Shown here: piece after piece, positions 21,037-32,869 of the stretch | How the letters are laid out: each line of letters starts with the position of its first letter | How positions within the stretch are numbered: the first letter of the stretch is position 1 | Source of the DNA: Ischnura elegans | Lineage: Eukaryota > Arthropoda > Insecta > Odonata > Coenagrionidae | Reading direction: 5' to 3' | Length of the DNA: 64,000 nucleotides | Assembly: GCF_921293095.1 (NCBI RefSeq) | Contig: NC_060259.1 | Span: 7,626,001-7,690,000, forward strand | Made by a program: the position numbers and the translations under genes | Notes under the pieces: generated by a model | Seen by the model: the letters and a program-made list of their open reading frames with translations, nothing else | What the model was told of the DNA's origin: nothing | The model's database searches: none

Positions 21037-24000
21037 AATCTGATCAACGCCGCGAAAATCTTCGAACCTACTTTATGTTGCAAGATTATAATAAATCCTG
21101 TATTAGTGTTGAAAATCTGTATTTAAATGAATAACTCGTCATCAAAGACAAAAAAATAGGTTTTGGTTTGTTAAATTGTGTACGAAAAGCAATCAATATC
21201 TAATATACATAGAATCAAATGTTTTATAACAATTAATGAATGGAAAACTCAAGATTCTAACGCGATAACATATTTTAGCCTACGGATTAGGATTCCCCAT
21301 GAGGCCTACGAAGCAAATTTTGCTTGCAGTTTCGATTCACAAAACTGCATAATAAGAGGTTTAATTCCGAAAAAGGGGAGGGCGTATAATTTTGAATCGC
21401 CATATTTTTCTAGTGCCGCAACAACTTACAATCGGAATATGCCAAAAATACTCCATTCGATATTCCTGTATAAATGCTCACCGCGTAAAATGTATCTTTG
21501 GATATTTAGTTTTTCGGCCCCTGGGAGAAGGGATTCATTCATATAATGAGGCAAGAATTTAAGCAATGAGTGAACCCGGGCTCAATTGCAGCCGCTATTT
21601 GTTTTACTTTTAAGAACCTCAACTAAATGCTAACGCTTAAAACAAAACTTTCCTCAAACGACAATGCGTCTTGTTATTGACGAGACGACGATTATCACAA
21701 CTATGATCAGAATAAGGTCTCAAGGAAAGACAAAAACATGCATTAGATGATCCTCTGCCTCATACGTAAGACCCGAAGTAGAAAAATGGTAGAGCCGAAA
21801 GAAACCTTTCCATTTTCGACGTGGTAACAGAATGGGCCATTACTCATCCCGCTATCGAGCAAACAAATCAAGGTCACCGACCACCCCTATTCCCAAAAAT
21901 GCTACTGCTGATCCATACCTCTTTGAGTTCGTTTGAAGCTGCGCGCTTAAGAATTCATTACCAAATACTTTTAAGCTTTAGTTACCAACTGTGGTGAAGA
22001 GGCTATGACCGTTAGCGAAAGGCAAACAGTACATTGTTTTTCAGTGTAGGAATCCTATCTCGCATTCCTATTTTATTGTAATATTCCGGCACTTGGTGTT
22101 GTAAATAACATTTACACTTCACCAAAGTGAGGTATTTCATAACTGAAGTTCTGAAGCACACCACTCGAAATGTATTTCATTCTATATGTTGATTGTTCAA
22201 TGAAGCGATGAACATCAATAAGATTTATAAGTCTCTTGAAGGAAAAAAATCTTCCCTCATGGAAAATCTCTTCCTCGTCAAAACAACAGCTCACCTCGCC
22301 AACCTATCTGATGGCAAAACGATATCCTTGGGAGGCGGAAGCTTTCAGCGTAGACCCAGGCCAGAAAGGAAAGCCTGACGAGGTGCGTTCATTAAAAATT
22401 CATAACTCCCCTTGTAATCAAGATAAAGTTACAACTCTTTCACCAAAAATAAATTTATAGTTTTGTTCAAATTTCATACGCAGCATATATGGACCTATAT
22501 CGTAAGATACGAAAGTTAGCAGGCGATTGATTTTTACCCTGCAAAATTCCATATTTTTCGTCCGAAAGATATATAAACACACATAACAACGTTGAAACTG
22601 AGTTATGAACAAATTAAAGTTTACCAGTATGGAAAAAAATGTACTATAAACATTTCCTGCAAGTTTCAACTTTATACTAAGAACAGTCTGCCGGAAAATG
22701 GATTAGGAATATAAACTCGGAAAAGTCAAGTAACTAGCCGAAATTCGATAAAATATTTTTTATAACAATTGTTATAAACAAAATCGAATAATTTATGTCT
22801 CCACTTAACGTAGCAACCCTTTCTGCTTCAGAATATATTTTTAGACTTGTGGAACGAGCAAATTAAAAAAATTGCCAAAATTCTTCTAGTGACATCTGGT
22901 TAATCGCTCTAGAACTACACCAAAAACGTGTACGATTTTTGTACGTGTGGTGAGCTCTCTATATATACTTACTCTATGTTACTACCCATTAACATTCTTG
23001 CATTCATTCCACATATCTTTCTTCGACCGTGATTTATTCAAATGCATTTCTCAATTCTTATGTCGTGATGAATAATAATATATGGCCATTTATCAGGAAT
23101 GTCTGACTATGCAAAACTGCAGCCAATGAGAAGCCCCAATTTTCCCCACCCCAAGCTCCTCACCTTCTGTTGCCTCTGGAGTGCCCACTGCGCACAAATT
23201 TCACGAGTGGGCAATTGTTGCCATTGCACGAGTTCTCATGATGAAGAAATGAGTCTTATCCATTTCCCACTTTATCTAAACCCACTTTATCCCTCCTTCT
23301 TCCATGATACTGCACAACGTCAATGCTACGGAGTACGTGCGTATTTGACTACTGCTGCGGGAGCAGACGATGGTCTGGATCTCCACGCGAAGCTTAGCTT
23401 AGAAATACTTGATCTCGACACGAAAGCAGATGACATTAAACTAATTTTTAAAGTAAATTTCAACTGTATAATATAAAATCTTCTTGTAATTACGTCGTAA
23501 TCTAATAATCTTGCGTGTTATTATTCGATATATTGACCGATATAACAATCGATATGGCTTTATTCCAGAAGCGAATGTGTACGGCTGTTGCCGTAATTTA
23601 AGGTTAATATAATTTTGTCCATTTTTTATGATGTTTAAAAACAACCCGTTGACATACTAAGGGTTGTTGTTATATTCTCCAAGTATGCTGTGACAAAAAA
23701 GAAATGACTTAGCTTTACTTGTCCTCTTTCTATAAATACATATACGATAAATCACGGGAGAAAGACGCCGTTTTCATGTAATTGTCTTCGGGAAATCTAT
23801 GAAACATTGTGATTTTTATTCACATGGTATTGTTTAATTGTTAATGGCGCCCATTTTCTTTATTTTAAAGGTGAAAAGAGTTCAGGAAGGCGATCCTACG
23901 AGAACTACCAATAGTAATTGTTATTATGACGACTATTCCACAGATTGCAATTACCCCGACTGCTTTTTTTTACTTTCCTCGTTAGCACGTTTTCCTGGTT

Positions 24001-24402
24001 AGCACGTTCATTTTTTGTGGTCCCTTCAGAAACGTACTAAACAAGTTCCACTGTATATCCTTTATACCAACATAACCTATGCGTGACTCAAGAAAAATTC
24101 AACACTGAATTTTTAAAAGGATATTTATCTAACTAAATGAAGCCTCCCAGGTAATCCGCATTGTGAAAATCCTCACATCACATGAAGTAAATTTAGGAGC
24201 GGTAATGCTGGGAAATAACGACAATTCCAAAATGCCTTCTCCAGGGAAAGCGAGTATATCTAATTTAATTAGCACTTTCAGAGTAATACCCTCATCTTAC
24301 ACACATTAGCGAGGAAAAGAACCAACCAAAAGTCAATCTACAAAATATCACATTAACTTTGTTGAAATTAATTGTTATAGCGTTATAAACAAGAGTGCTA
24401 TA

Positions 24403-26107
24403 CACCCATGTCTCGTATAGCGCAATTTCGATTAGCGCAATTTCGATATAGCGCAAATTCGTTCCTCGGGGAAACATTGCAACGCAGTGTAGCCTAATCA
24501 AAAATTTTAAACGCTCTCGTGATAAAACGTGAACTTGCGCTAATTACACACGTAATTTCTATCAATTTACGCATATTAATATTATTTCTTGCCTCAAATC
24601 TTCTTTTTTGTTTATATATTAATCGAAATTCATTGCTGTGCAATTGCCAAAAGTATTACTCGTCAATTTATCTCGTCTCCTTAACAGAATGATAATAAAT
24701 AATTTAGATCGTTAATTAAGCGTGGGGCTAGTGGAAATGAGTTTTTTTTTTCAGCAATACGGTTTGAGACGTATTTTTGCCGTCGTAGGTTACCGGGCGA
24801 TTGACTTCGCCCTTGGGGGTCTACGCTAAAGCCTTCAAGGTCATCGGTATTAACGGGGGAGAAATGGAGCGGTGGCCGAGTTGCGCATGAATAGCATCAA
24901 CACATAAAAGGGTCCGCTATAGAGTCTCAAACACAATGGCTTCGTTCCCTCCCCGCAGTCATAGGCCTTCTGCGTCTCAGGAATACAGTTCAGCAGAAGA
25001 AGGTGATTTAGATAGAGCCATACAGAGTAAAAACCAAGAGAATATGGCAAAAAATAGGAATGCGTGTAGAAAAATCAAGAATTTATCAAGAAAAACCATA
25101 AACCTAGAAGAGGACTTGAGAGAGGTCAATTGCTTTGAAAGTGGAGAGCGTCAAAGCGATATTGCGTGGAAGTTTAAACTCACGATGCCTTATTTTGAAT
25201 AAAGACGAAGCTAAAATATCAGTGACCTCAGCCGCACCAACTTCAACCAAGCGGTCTACACATACGGAAAGTTCATGGTGAATCAGTACAAAAAGACGAG
25301 AGTGGTAATCGCTCCGAGAAATTTAGTGAAAGCGGTTGGTTCCAGAATTTAAACGGCAAGCAGGTATTTTCAGTGCGGCGATATCAGGTGAATCTGCAAG
25401 TGTTGATAGCGCAGCCACCACAACATTTTCTGATGAACTCCAAGCTGTTATTGAAAGTGGCTCCTTTCCCCCTCAACTAGATCTAGTGTTGACGAGACGA
25501 TATTCTTTTGGAAAAGAATGCATTCTCGTTCATTCATTTTCAGGGAAGGAAAACCTGGGTCAGGTTTCAAGGCATTTAAAGACTGTTTCACGTAGCTGCT
25601 AATGACTCGGAGGACTTAAAATTAAAATGATTTATCATTCATAAACTCCGCTAGCTATGAAATGGCATTTAAAGTAGCATTTTCCTGTCATTTCGATGAG
25701 CTACAAAAGGGCCTGGGTGACACAACAGTTGTTTTTAGACTAGTTTTAAAAATCGTCAACTGCCGGCAACGCATTACGATCCCCTGAGATAGCAGATGTT
25801 AGCCCACCCGCACGACAGGATGGAATTTCGAAAGCACGTAAGAATTTTTTTTAACGTGAATAAAAGTCTTTGAATGCGTGAATACTATCTTTAAAGATGT
25901 TTTAAACTATAAATATTTATAGAAATAATGTTTTCTAAGGCTTTTTATGGGAATATAGATGTTTTAGAGGAAATTCAATACCAAAGACCTATGCTACCTG
26001 GAACGCATCCCTATCTTCCCTATGTTAAAACGCTCTCGTATAACGCAAATTCGTATAGCGCAAAGACCCCAAGGAACGCATCCCTTGCGCTATACGAGAC
26101 ATGGGTG
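24403..26107 (+). mobile_element. Tigger/pogo-like element, copy 2, degenerate
   Basis: Same family as 3236-4965 but in the opposite orientation. Ends CACCCATGTCTCGTATAGCG are flanked by TA. The plus strand keeps an N-terminal piece (about 24936-25202) with NLSRKTINLEEDL and FESGERQSDIAWKFKLTMP, the first helix-turn-helix of a pogo/Tigger transposase. A second piece is at 25336-25602. The third part of the DDE domain is absent. It is inserted in RNF220 intron sequence 350 bp from the end of the 6.1-kb element. Confidence 0.8.
24936..25602 (+). pseudogene. Tigger transposase pseudogene
   Basis: Two disconnected pieces: the N-terminal HTH (SGERQSDIAWKFKLTMP) and SGESASVDSA..FPPQLD. After the second, a frameshift relative to copy 1 destroys the first catalytic motif (here LVLTRRYSFGKE instead of VFSVDETIFLWK). 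A stop after TMPYFE separates the two pieces. Non-functional. Confidence 0.7.
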
Positions 26108-29100
26108 TATGTGTGTATATAATGGCAATGCATTTGAATTTTTTTAGAAATACATACATTACAAATGATGGCAGCAGATAATTTTAAGACTTATTATATC
26201 CAATGAAGAATACAGACTATTTGATTGAAAATTGACCAGCAGAGATGTTACGGACTCCAAATCACTGTGTATAATGCTATTCTATATTATCATAACTTTG
26301 ATAAAAATGCAATAAATTAGAACTCATAAATTATAATGTCACTATTAAATGCTAAGAGTAAAACAATTGCCACGTATGTCAGTCAATTTCTTATATGGTT
26401 TAAAATGACAGTTCAAACATTGCAATAAAAACAATTTTTGCTCAAAAAATGAAGCAATTTGCTGGATTAAAGGAACCATACACTGATCTCAAGCCACTCA
26501 ATCTATCAACATGGTGTGAAACTATAGTCAATTTAATTAATTCTCTGGGCAGTCATTTACGAGGCAATAAATTATGTCAACATTCCCTTTCCAACTTAAT
26601 GATAGGTCAAAGAAGCACATGACTATCAGAAGTGTAATAAAGAAGAATACACGTTTTAATTAATACAGACACATCAAAACATAAGCAAAATCCTCACCAA
26701 TATAAAAATGCATAAAAATGAATGACAACTTCTTGAGAATACCTCTCACAAGTAGAACAGAGAGTATGTCAACAGTAATTATCCATAAACATTTTAACAG
26801 ATTCACACCCAGGTCCAATTTCCCAATGATAGAAATTCCCAAATAATTCATTGCTGATTGATTCAAGATGCAATCAAGAGTATTATATAATATATATATA
26901 TATATATATATAAATATATAATACTCTTGACTTTCATACAAAAATGACCAAAAATTCGTAATGATAATTATTTTCACTACAAACTGTTTTGGGTGGCAAT
27001 TAACCTTGGCCTATGATGAGTTATATAGTGAGCCTTTCCAGCAAAAATAAAGCTCAATAAAGTAAACCAGACAATGTTTTACTCTAGAGGTCTTAGCGTA
27101 TTGACTAGGCAGTATACACACGTCAATAAAGGAGTCCGCAGGACCATCTCCACTTGATTTCACCAACTCATACACAAGCACACACACCAGCAGAGTGATT
27201 CTAAGTGATTGTGGCACAGACACCACAGTTTGCCCATCAGATGGAAAACAAATGACAAGAGACGGGGAGATTGAAGGAATGGAAATAAGAGATGTCTCAA
27301 TACTCACCAATAAAAAGACATAAGAGATGCCAGGAACTTGTACTAAATCCATCTTGCACATCAAATTCACTTTAAATATGTCACAAACAAACCAACCTCG
27401 TAATTGGAAGTTGATATGACATCATTTTATATATTTTAGATTATCTCTCAGATGGATACTATTTGAACATTTTTGATATTATTCCTTAAAATCTTAGTTC
27501 AGCACTCTGGGACAGGACACTCAAAAGTCCTTCATTACTGAAAATTATTCATATTAGTATATGAAAAAGTAGATTCAATCATTCAAGTTTCACTCTTCAA
27601 GAGCCATATGTAATCACTGTTGAGTATTTGAGGGACTATGTTTCCCTGAAGGCATGGCAATTTGAAGATTCAGTCACCTCCCACCATTTTGTAAGCATCC
27701 GCACAATACTTCTTCTAGTGAAATGCAGCAAGGAAATCCATCTGATCCATAGAACTCCTTTGTGGCAGGTTGGCAGATAATGGAGCAATCATAATCATCA
27801 AGTGCATATGTGCTCCCAGAAAATCATCATGAAATCACTTTTCCAATGGTGATGTATGCATTGAAAGTGGAGAAGATTCATCATGATGACATCAATTCAG
27901 CGATTTCCCATTTGACATTCCTGTAAACTACAGATCCAAGAAATTCTTTGGAAATAATATCACCGGAATCCAGGATTTGCGTCCAAATCAATGATACACT
28001 AATTGCGTACTTTACAATATTTTGCCTTTCCAGGGCAATGACTCACTTCCAATGCACTTGCACAATGCTGCACCAAGTGCACCAAGTTTTTCACTCAGGA
28101 AATGTTTAGATCAACTGTTTGCATCAATGGTTCCTTCTCCCATTAAGAAGACACAGCTGGAAACTTTCCACAGCTGAATTTCACTGCAAAATATCCATTT
28201 CACCTCTATTATTTCAAGAAATAATGTCTTCAGTATGACTTCTTAAGACCCAGAGAGAGTATCACATCCATGATTTGAGTGAACACATTTCTACTCTACA
28301 CTAGGGACATGACAGTGCACCACATGCTGAATCAAAGTTTAAGCACAGCATTGCCCAAGAGAAGGTATCATCATGATAGAAATTTTGTAACAAAGAAACT
28401 GGGCGACAAAGCAGCCAAAGGGTCAGTTAAATCTATGCATTAAATTTCTTCTCAAGCATGGTATAAGTTTCCTTTCCATATCACATCACAATTCCAGTTC
28501 TGGTTGATAGCTGCTTCCACGAATGCCTCAAGAAAAGCTTTTGCCTGAAATACTACTATCAATTATTTAGTACTTTCCAAGCAGCATTTTTACTGAATAA
28601 TCCAAAGCCAAATCACAAATCTGCAAATTAATGCGATTCTTCATCATAAGGCAGACATTCATATTTCAAGGAAATTTGAAAAAATATTTCAACCACTGTC
28701 ACACCTTCCCCAGTTTCTAAGATTCACAATTCACATAGAATGGTATCCCAGTTTTTCACACCATAAAAATATAATTGTTATTTCAATGCAGTTCAAGACA
28801 TTAAATAAATAGATCAGATGCTGGCTGGAGCGCTAAATGCCACAACTTTACTGGGAAAGTAGTTTACTTGAGCTGACTAAAACTGGACAACATTCAAATT
28901 CCTATGGTAGTTCACAAGTTTTCCTTAGATTCACTGAACAGTGACATAAAGTTGATGATTTCTTGATGAATAAGGATAATTCATAGATCATTCCAATGAA
29001 TTTTGAAACACTTGTCTCTCCTTGCAATACAAGAATCCAGTATTCGAAGAAAATGGATAATTCTCTCGTTCTTCCATTTCATTTTAACTCTTATTAAGGG

Positions 29101-30200
29101 GAATGAAGAGCAACTATTCAACAGGGCTATCTCACTGGAATCTAAATAAATATTTTCACCATATGTAATAGCATACACCTTCTTACTCTCAAATACATAT
29201 TTTTTTCTTCTGAATATCATTCCAATTAATTTTTGTAGTACTCTGTCCCAAAGTAACAAATCAATAAGATTTTACATGTCGTGATCCACAACAGCATTTG
29301 TGCAGTGCATCTAATAACTTCAGCAATCACTCCCATTTTATACCATCTTTTCCAATTTTCATAGAATAGAAAAATGTAGTAAAATTAACCTTCCATTCCA
29401 CAGTCTGATTTTGGCTGCATCCTTTGCAAAATGTTCCACAATCCAAAGTAACACTCAAACACACAAAGAAGATCACACTGCACAACTTAAACTTGGCTGA
29501 ACCCAATTATATTTTCCCACAATGTAGTATCTCCACATTTAGTAAAAAGCAGGTAGCACTCTTCACCATGAATACACACATGAGTGATTAGGAGTCTATC
29601 TTTACCATCATTTTATAAGTCATTACTGGTGCCTCGGACAGATCAACTTAAAGCCAACACAGCTCTCAAGAGTTTCACATTTTTCACATGCTAGATGCAA
29701 AAAAATGCACAATTCCATTCCCCTTCCATATTATAGTAACCAGGGAACAAGAGGAAAAGCTCTATTTTTTTATGGCTCAATTTATCCAGAGATTCATCGT
29801 CCTTTACACCATCTTGTCATAAAAACAGAAGAATCTAGCTTCTAGCTTCACTCATATCTAGCTTCACCAACAGCATACAGCCACCACTTCCAAATGCAGG
29901 ACGAGTGAAAATGTGGTATTCCACTGACTGCCTAAGATGACATTACACCATCATATTGAAATCCATGCCTTAGTAATGCAGTTCAAGAATAAATCATGCC
30001 ATTTTTGACACTCATGACGTTTTACTATCAATTTTCCACCACAAAATTTTTCCATGAATGTTTTTAGTCGGTTAAGTATTGCCATTTTAAATCAATTGGT
30101 TATCTTGAAATATAAATGGCAAATAAGGGTCATTCAGTCTCAGCAAATCTTGTTCTCTTGCATGTAGACTGGTACATCCTCTTTCAACCACTCAAAGAAC
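26108..30200. other. Intron sequence, no gene recognised
   Basis: AT-rich part of the RNF220 intron. The only structure noted is an AT-only palindrome at about 26878-26932 (AGAGTATTATATA on the left, TATAATACTCTTG on the right). A minus-strand open stretch of 119 codons (27370-27011) has several hydrophobic runs but no recognisable domain and is probably chance. Confidence 0.45.
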
Positions 30201-30204
30201 ACTC

Positions 30205-30345
30205 TTGGTTAACCGAATGAGTAAGCAACAATAAGACAAATGCCACGATTCCAATTTTTTTGGCGATTCATTCACATGATCTAAGTATGGAGCCAAAATT
30301 CCTTATTTAGAATGTACTCATAAAAAATAGCACACATGGATGGCT
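30205..30345 (-). pseudogene. Degenerate copy of the RNF220 RING exon
   Basis: AAGTATGGAGCCAAAATTCCT at 30284-30304 matches AAGTATGGAGCCAACATTCC at the 3' edge of the exon at 30969-31043. Similarity extends into the flanks (CAAATGCCA about 50 bases before, and ACATCCTCT further left in both). On the minus strand the zinc-binding Cys codons are lost, a stop replaces the codon before the donor, and the GT is gone. It reads as an old local duplication about 700 bp downstream of the real exon. Confidence 0.45.
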
Positions 30346-30968
30346 AGCACAGATTTTAGGCAATATTCTGTCAAATAACACTATTTATCTTGCTATCAGC
30401 TGGAGAATTACCCCTATTTCCAGATTGTAATCACTTGCAAGTAAAGCTCATGGTCATCCATCAATTTTCTTCTCAACTTCAAAGAATTTTGAAGAAAAAC
30501 AAAACCACAGATAATTTACCTCAATCTAAAAAATGCTGTGTTTTTCCACACTGCTTTCAAGACACACTATTTTGTGTTTAGATGGAATTTCTGTGCAAAA
30601 GTCATTCTGGTAGACTTATGTTCAGAGTCAAAAACATATTGGAGGCCTCCTTGAGCTATTTTAATTATATTCCAATTCAACATAATCATTCAAATTATGT
30701 ATACACATTCATTGTTTTAATTTAGGTAACTTAAATAGGAGGGATCACATCATCCCAAGCTCACTTCCTCTCAAATTGCCACCCAAAACGTTTCTTCAAC
30801 TATTTAAATAGAGTAACAGCAACAATCCTTGTGACTTAATCACTTTAATAGAGAAACATCCTCTCTCTCTCAACGATTCTTAGATGGAAATTTCCAGTTG
30901 ACAGACTGAGTGGGCTATGATCAGCCAAATGCCATGCTTAAAATTGACGAGAGGATGGTGCACATTAC

Positions 30969-31043
30969 CAAAGTATGGAGCCAACATTCCTCACAATGAA
31001 CATGCCAGCAACAAATGGAGATAACAGGCTTCTTGTACACATC
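30969..31043 (-). CDS. RNF220: RNF220 orthologue, RING core exon
   Basis: 25 codons, phase 0 at both ends: DVYKKPVISI followed by CCWHVHCEECWLHTL. It supplies the third Cys, the His and the next two Cys of the C3HC4 RING finger. CWHVHCEECWL is nearly invariant in RNF220 proteins. Acceptor CTCTTTGCAG, donor GTAATG. Together with CLIC from the exon at 41102 and CPQC from the exon at 12253 it completes the zinc ligands. The Cys before CWH is an extra, non-ligand Cys. Confidence 0.93.
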
Positions 31044-31645
31044 CTGCAAAGAGACAAGTGCATGACTGAAGACTTGTATCCATTAAAGAGGCAAACATCT
31101 TATTAAGTGCACAAATATACAAGAAAACAACATATTACCCTACCCAATTCTGAGTTATACATGGGTGAGTAATTAAAATCCAAATGGTAAACAATTTAAC
31201 ACTTTTCAAAACTACTAACTATAGATAGGTTTGACTAAGATATCCAACATGACACTACTAAGGATGCTACCATGAACAATGCATCATCATTTTCTCACAG
31301 TTACATTAGTGTTCAAGTGACACTTCCCTATTTCATACTCTTAAATTTAAAACTAGACTGCTGAATCATCTACTCCCTGCCTAATATCATTTATTGAACC
31401 TCGAAAGTAACAATGACTGAGTCTGTTCATTACTAATTAGGACTAATCAAAGACTTACTGGAAGAGGAAAATTGAGATCATCGGATAAATGGCTTACACG
31501 AGCCAGGAATGAAGCGTTTAATTTTTTTGCAAGAAGATTTCAAAGAAAAAATATGATGAACAAGAAAGAAAGACTTTGATGGCTCAAATTCCTTTCCTTA
31601 CTTATATGCACCTAAGATAATATAGTTCCAAGTCATTACTTAAAC
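31044..31645. other. Intron sequence, nothing recognised
   Basis: AT-rich intron. No repeat family or coding segment was identified. Confidence 0.4.
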
Positions 31646-32245
31646 AACGTTCATGTGTGGAGCCATGAGTGGGGACTCAAACTGAATCTGAGCAAATGCA
31701 TGGCAGTACATTTCTCGCAGAAGTCGTTAAACTATCCCTGGGAGTTATGATAACTTTGAACCTATTGTGGGGAACACATACAGGAAATATTTGCGGCAGA
31801 AATAAAATTCATTAAGCATACGTATGTAGTAGGAAGATTTTCGAATGAAAAGTTTTAAGAAAAGCACTATTCTGAACTTATGCGGCCACACTTTGAATAA
31901 AGAGTGAGCACGTGGGATCTGGTGCAGAGAGACCCATTCCATGAACTTAATAAAATACTAATGAAAGCTGCACAATTCATCAAAAACTGTTACGGGCATA
32001 CACAGATGTTAAACACATTAGACTGGGAACCACAAGAGATTCGGAGGCTGCGCGGTATGCAAAGATTGCTTGAGCAATTGAGAACAAATATCTTTCAGAG
32101 CAACATGGAGAACATCATAAGAGAACTTCATCATATTTCCAGGCCTGACAGAAACGATAAATTACGAGAGATATTTTGCCAAACAGTAAATGCATGGGAA
32201 TTGGTTCTTCCCTCGAACAATAGGGATGTTAACAAGCGGAAATAG
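31646..32245 (+). pseudogene. Jockey/CR1-type LINE RT fragment
   Basis: 31646-31740 encodes HVWSHEWGLKLNLSKCMAVH, the region after the RT palm (usual W....GL.LN..KC). Then LMRPHFE, a stop where the family usually has YAS, and STWDLVQRDPFHELNKI followed by LDWEPQEIRRLR. The frame ends with VNAWELVLPSNNRDVNKRK, matching the usual RT C-terminus. At least one internal stop and a gap make it a pseudogene. It lies antisense to RNF220 in the intron between 31043 and 41102. Confidence 0.75.
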
Positions 32246-32869
32246 CTCAGTCGAATTCCATTAGGGCATTTCCTTTTCATTTATTTACGGCTCATATATT
32301 AAACCCCAAATGCCAAATGATTATTGAACCAGCTTGAGTAGTATGCAGATGCAGATTTAGGTGATCGAAACAAATTTTAAATGGTTTACATTACATAATA
32401 CATTAGTTCTGTTAAGGGTTAATGCACCATCTACATAACGTTGAGGATATAAGTAATGATTAATTATTGATCCAATACAGAAGTGCATGAACTTTTACAT
32501 ATGCACTCATTAATCTTTTGTTTGATTACAAGCAAATAATTTTCTTTACACTAACAACAATGCATGTAATATTCCTCTTCAATTCCATTAGAATTTGTCA
32601 GACTACCTTATTGCTGAAATTCAAAAATAATGAAATTTTTACTTTGCAATGCCCTAAGTAGAGGATATTAGTTCTTAAGAATTTCACAACACAGAGGATA
32701 CTAATAATGAGGAACTTGCATGGGTCGTAGATTGCTCTAAAAACTATTTTGAATAAGTCAAATGGATACATTAGGTCGCAAAAATACCTTCAGTTTCTCC
32801 ATTCAACATCAAAAGAAATAAAAAAATTGCATTTAAAATCGAGAAAAATTTCTCTGAGCCGACCACTGC

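Larger units (their letters stand above)
17923..24053. mobile_element. 6.1-kb TIR element of pogo type
   Basis: The left end reads CAGTGGAACTTGGTTAGTAC, and the right end, inverted, CAGTGGAACTTGTTTAGTAC. Both are flanked by TA and followed inward by repeated TTAGTACGTT or TTAGCACGTT motifs. This end structure fits Tigger/pogo. No intact transposase is visible. The interior holds an 84-bp direct duplication, a decayed ORF (19131-19436), a hairpin (20931-21036) and open stretches of 122 and 125 codons that I do not recognise. At 6.1 kb it is much longer than an ordinary Tigger, so nested insertions are likely. An alternative is two unrelated solo ends of one family. Confidence 0.6.

Noticed and set aside
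21178..21546. 122-codon plus-strand open frame in the 6.1-kb element
   Set aside because: Not recognised and no supporting context; kept only as part of the element description.
26878..26932. Regulatory palindrome
   Set aside because: An AT-only sequence in a TA microsatellite; slippage explains it.
27011..27370. 119-codon minus-strand open frame with hydrophobic stretches
   Set aside because: No recognised domain, no splice-site support, AT-rich intron; probably chance.
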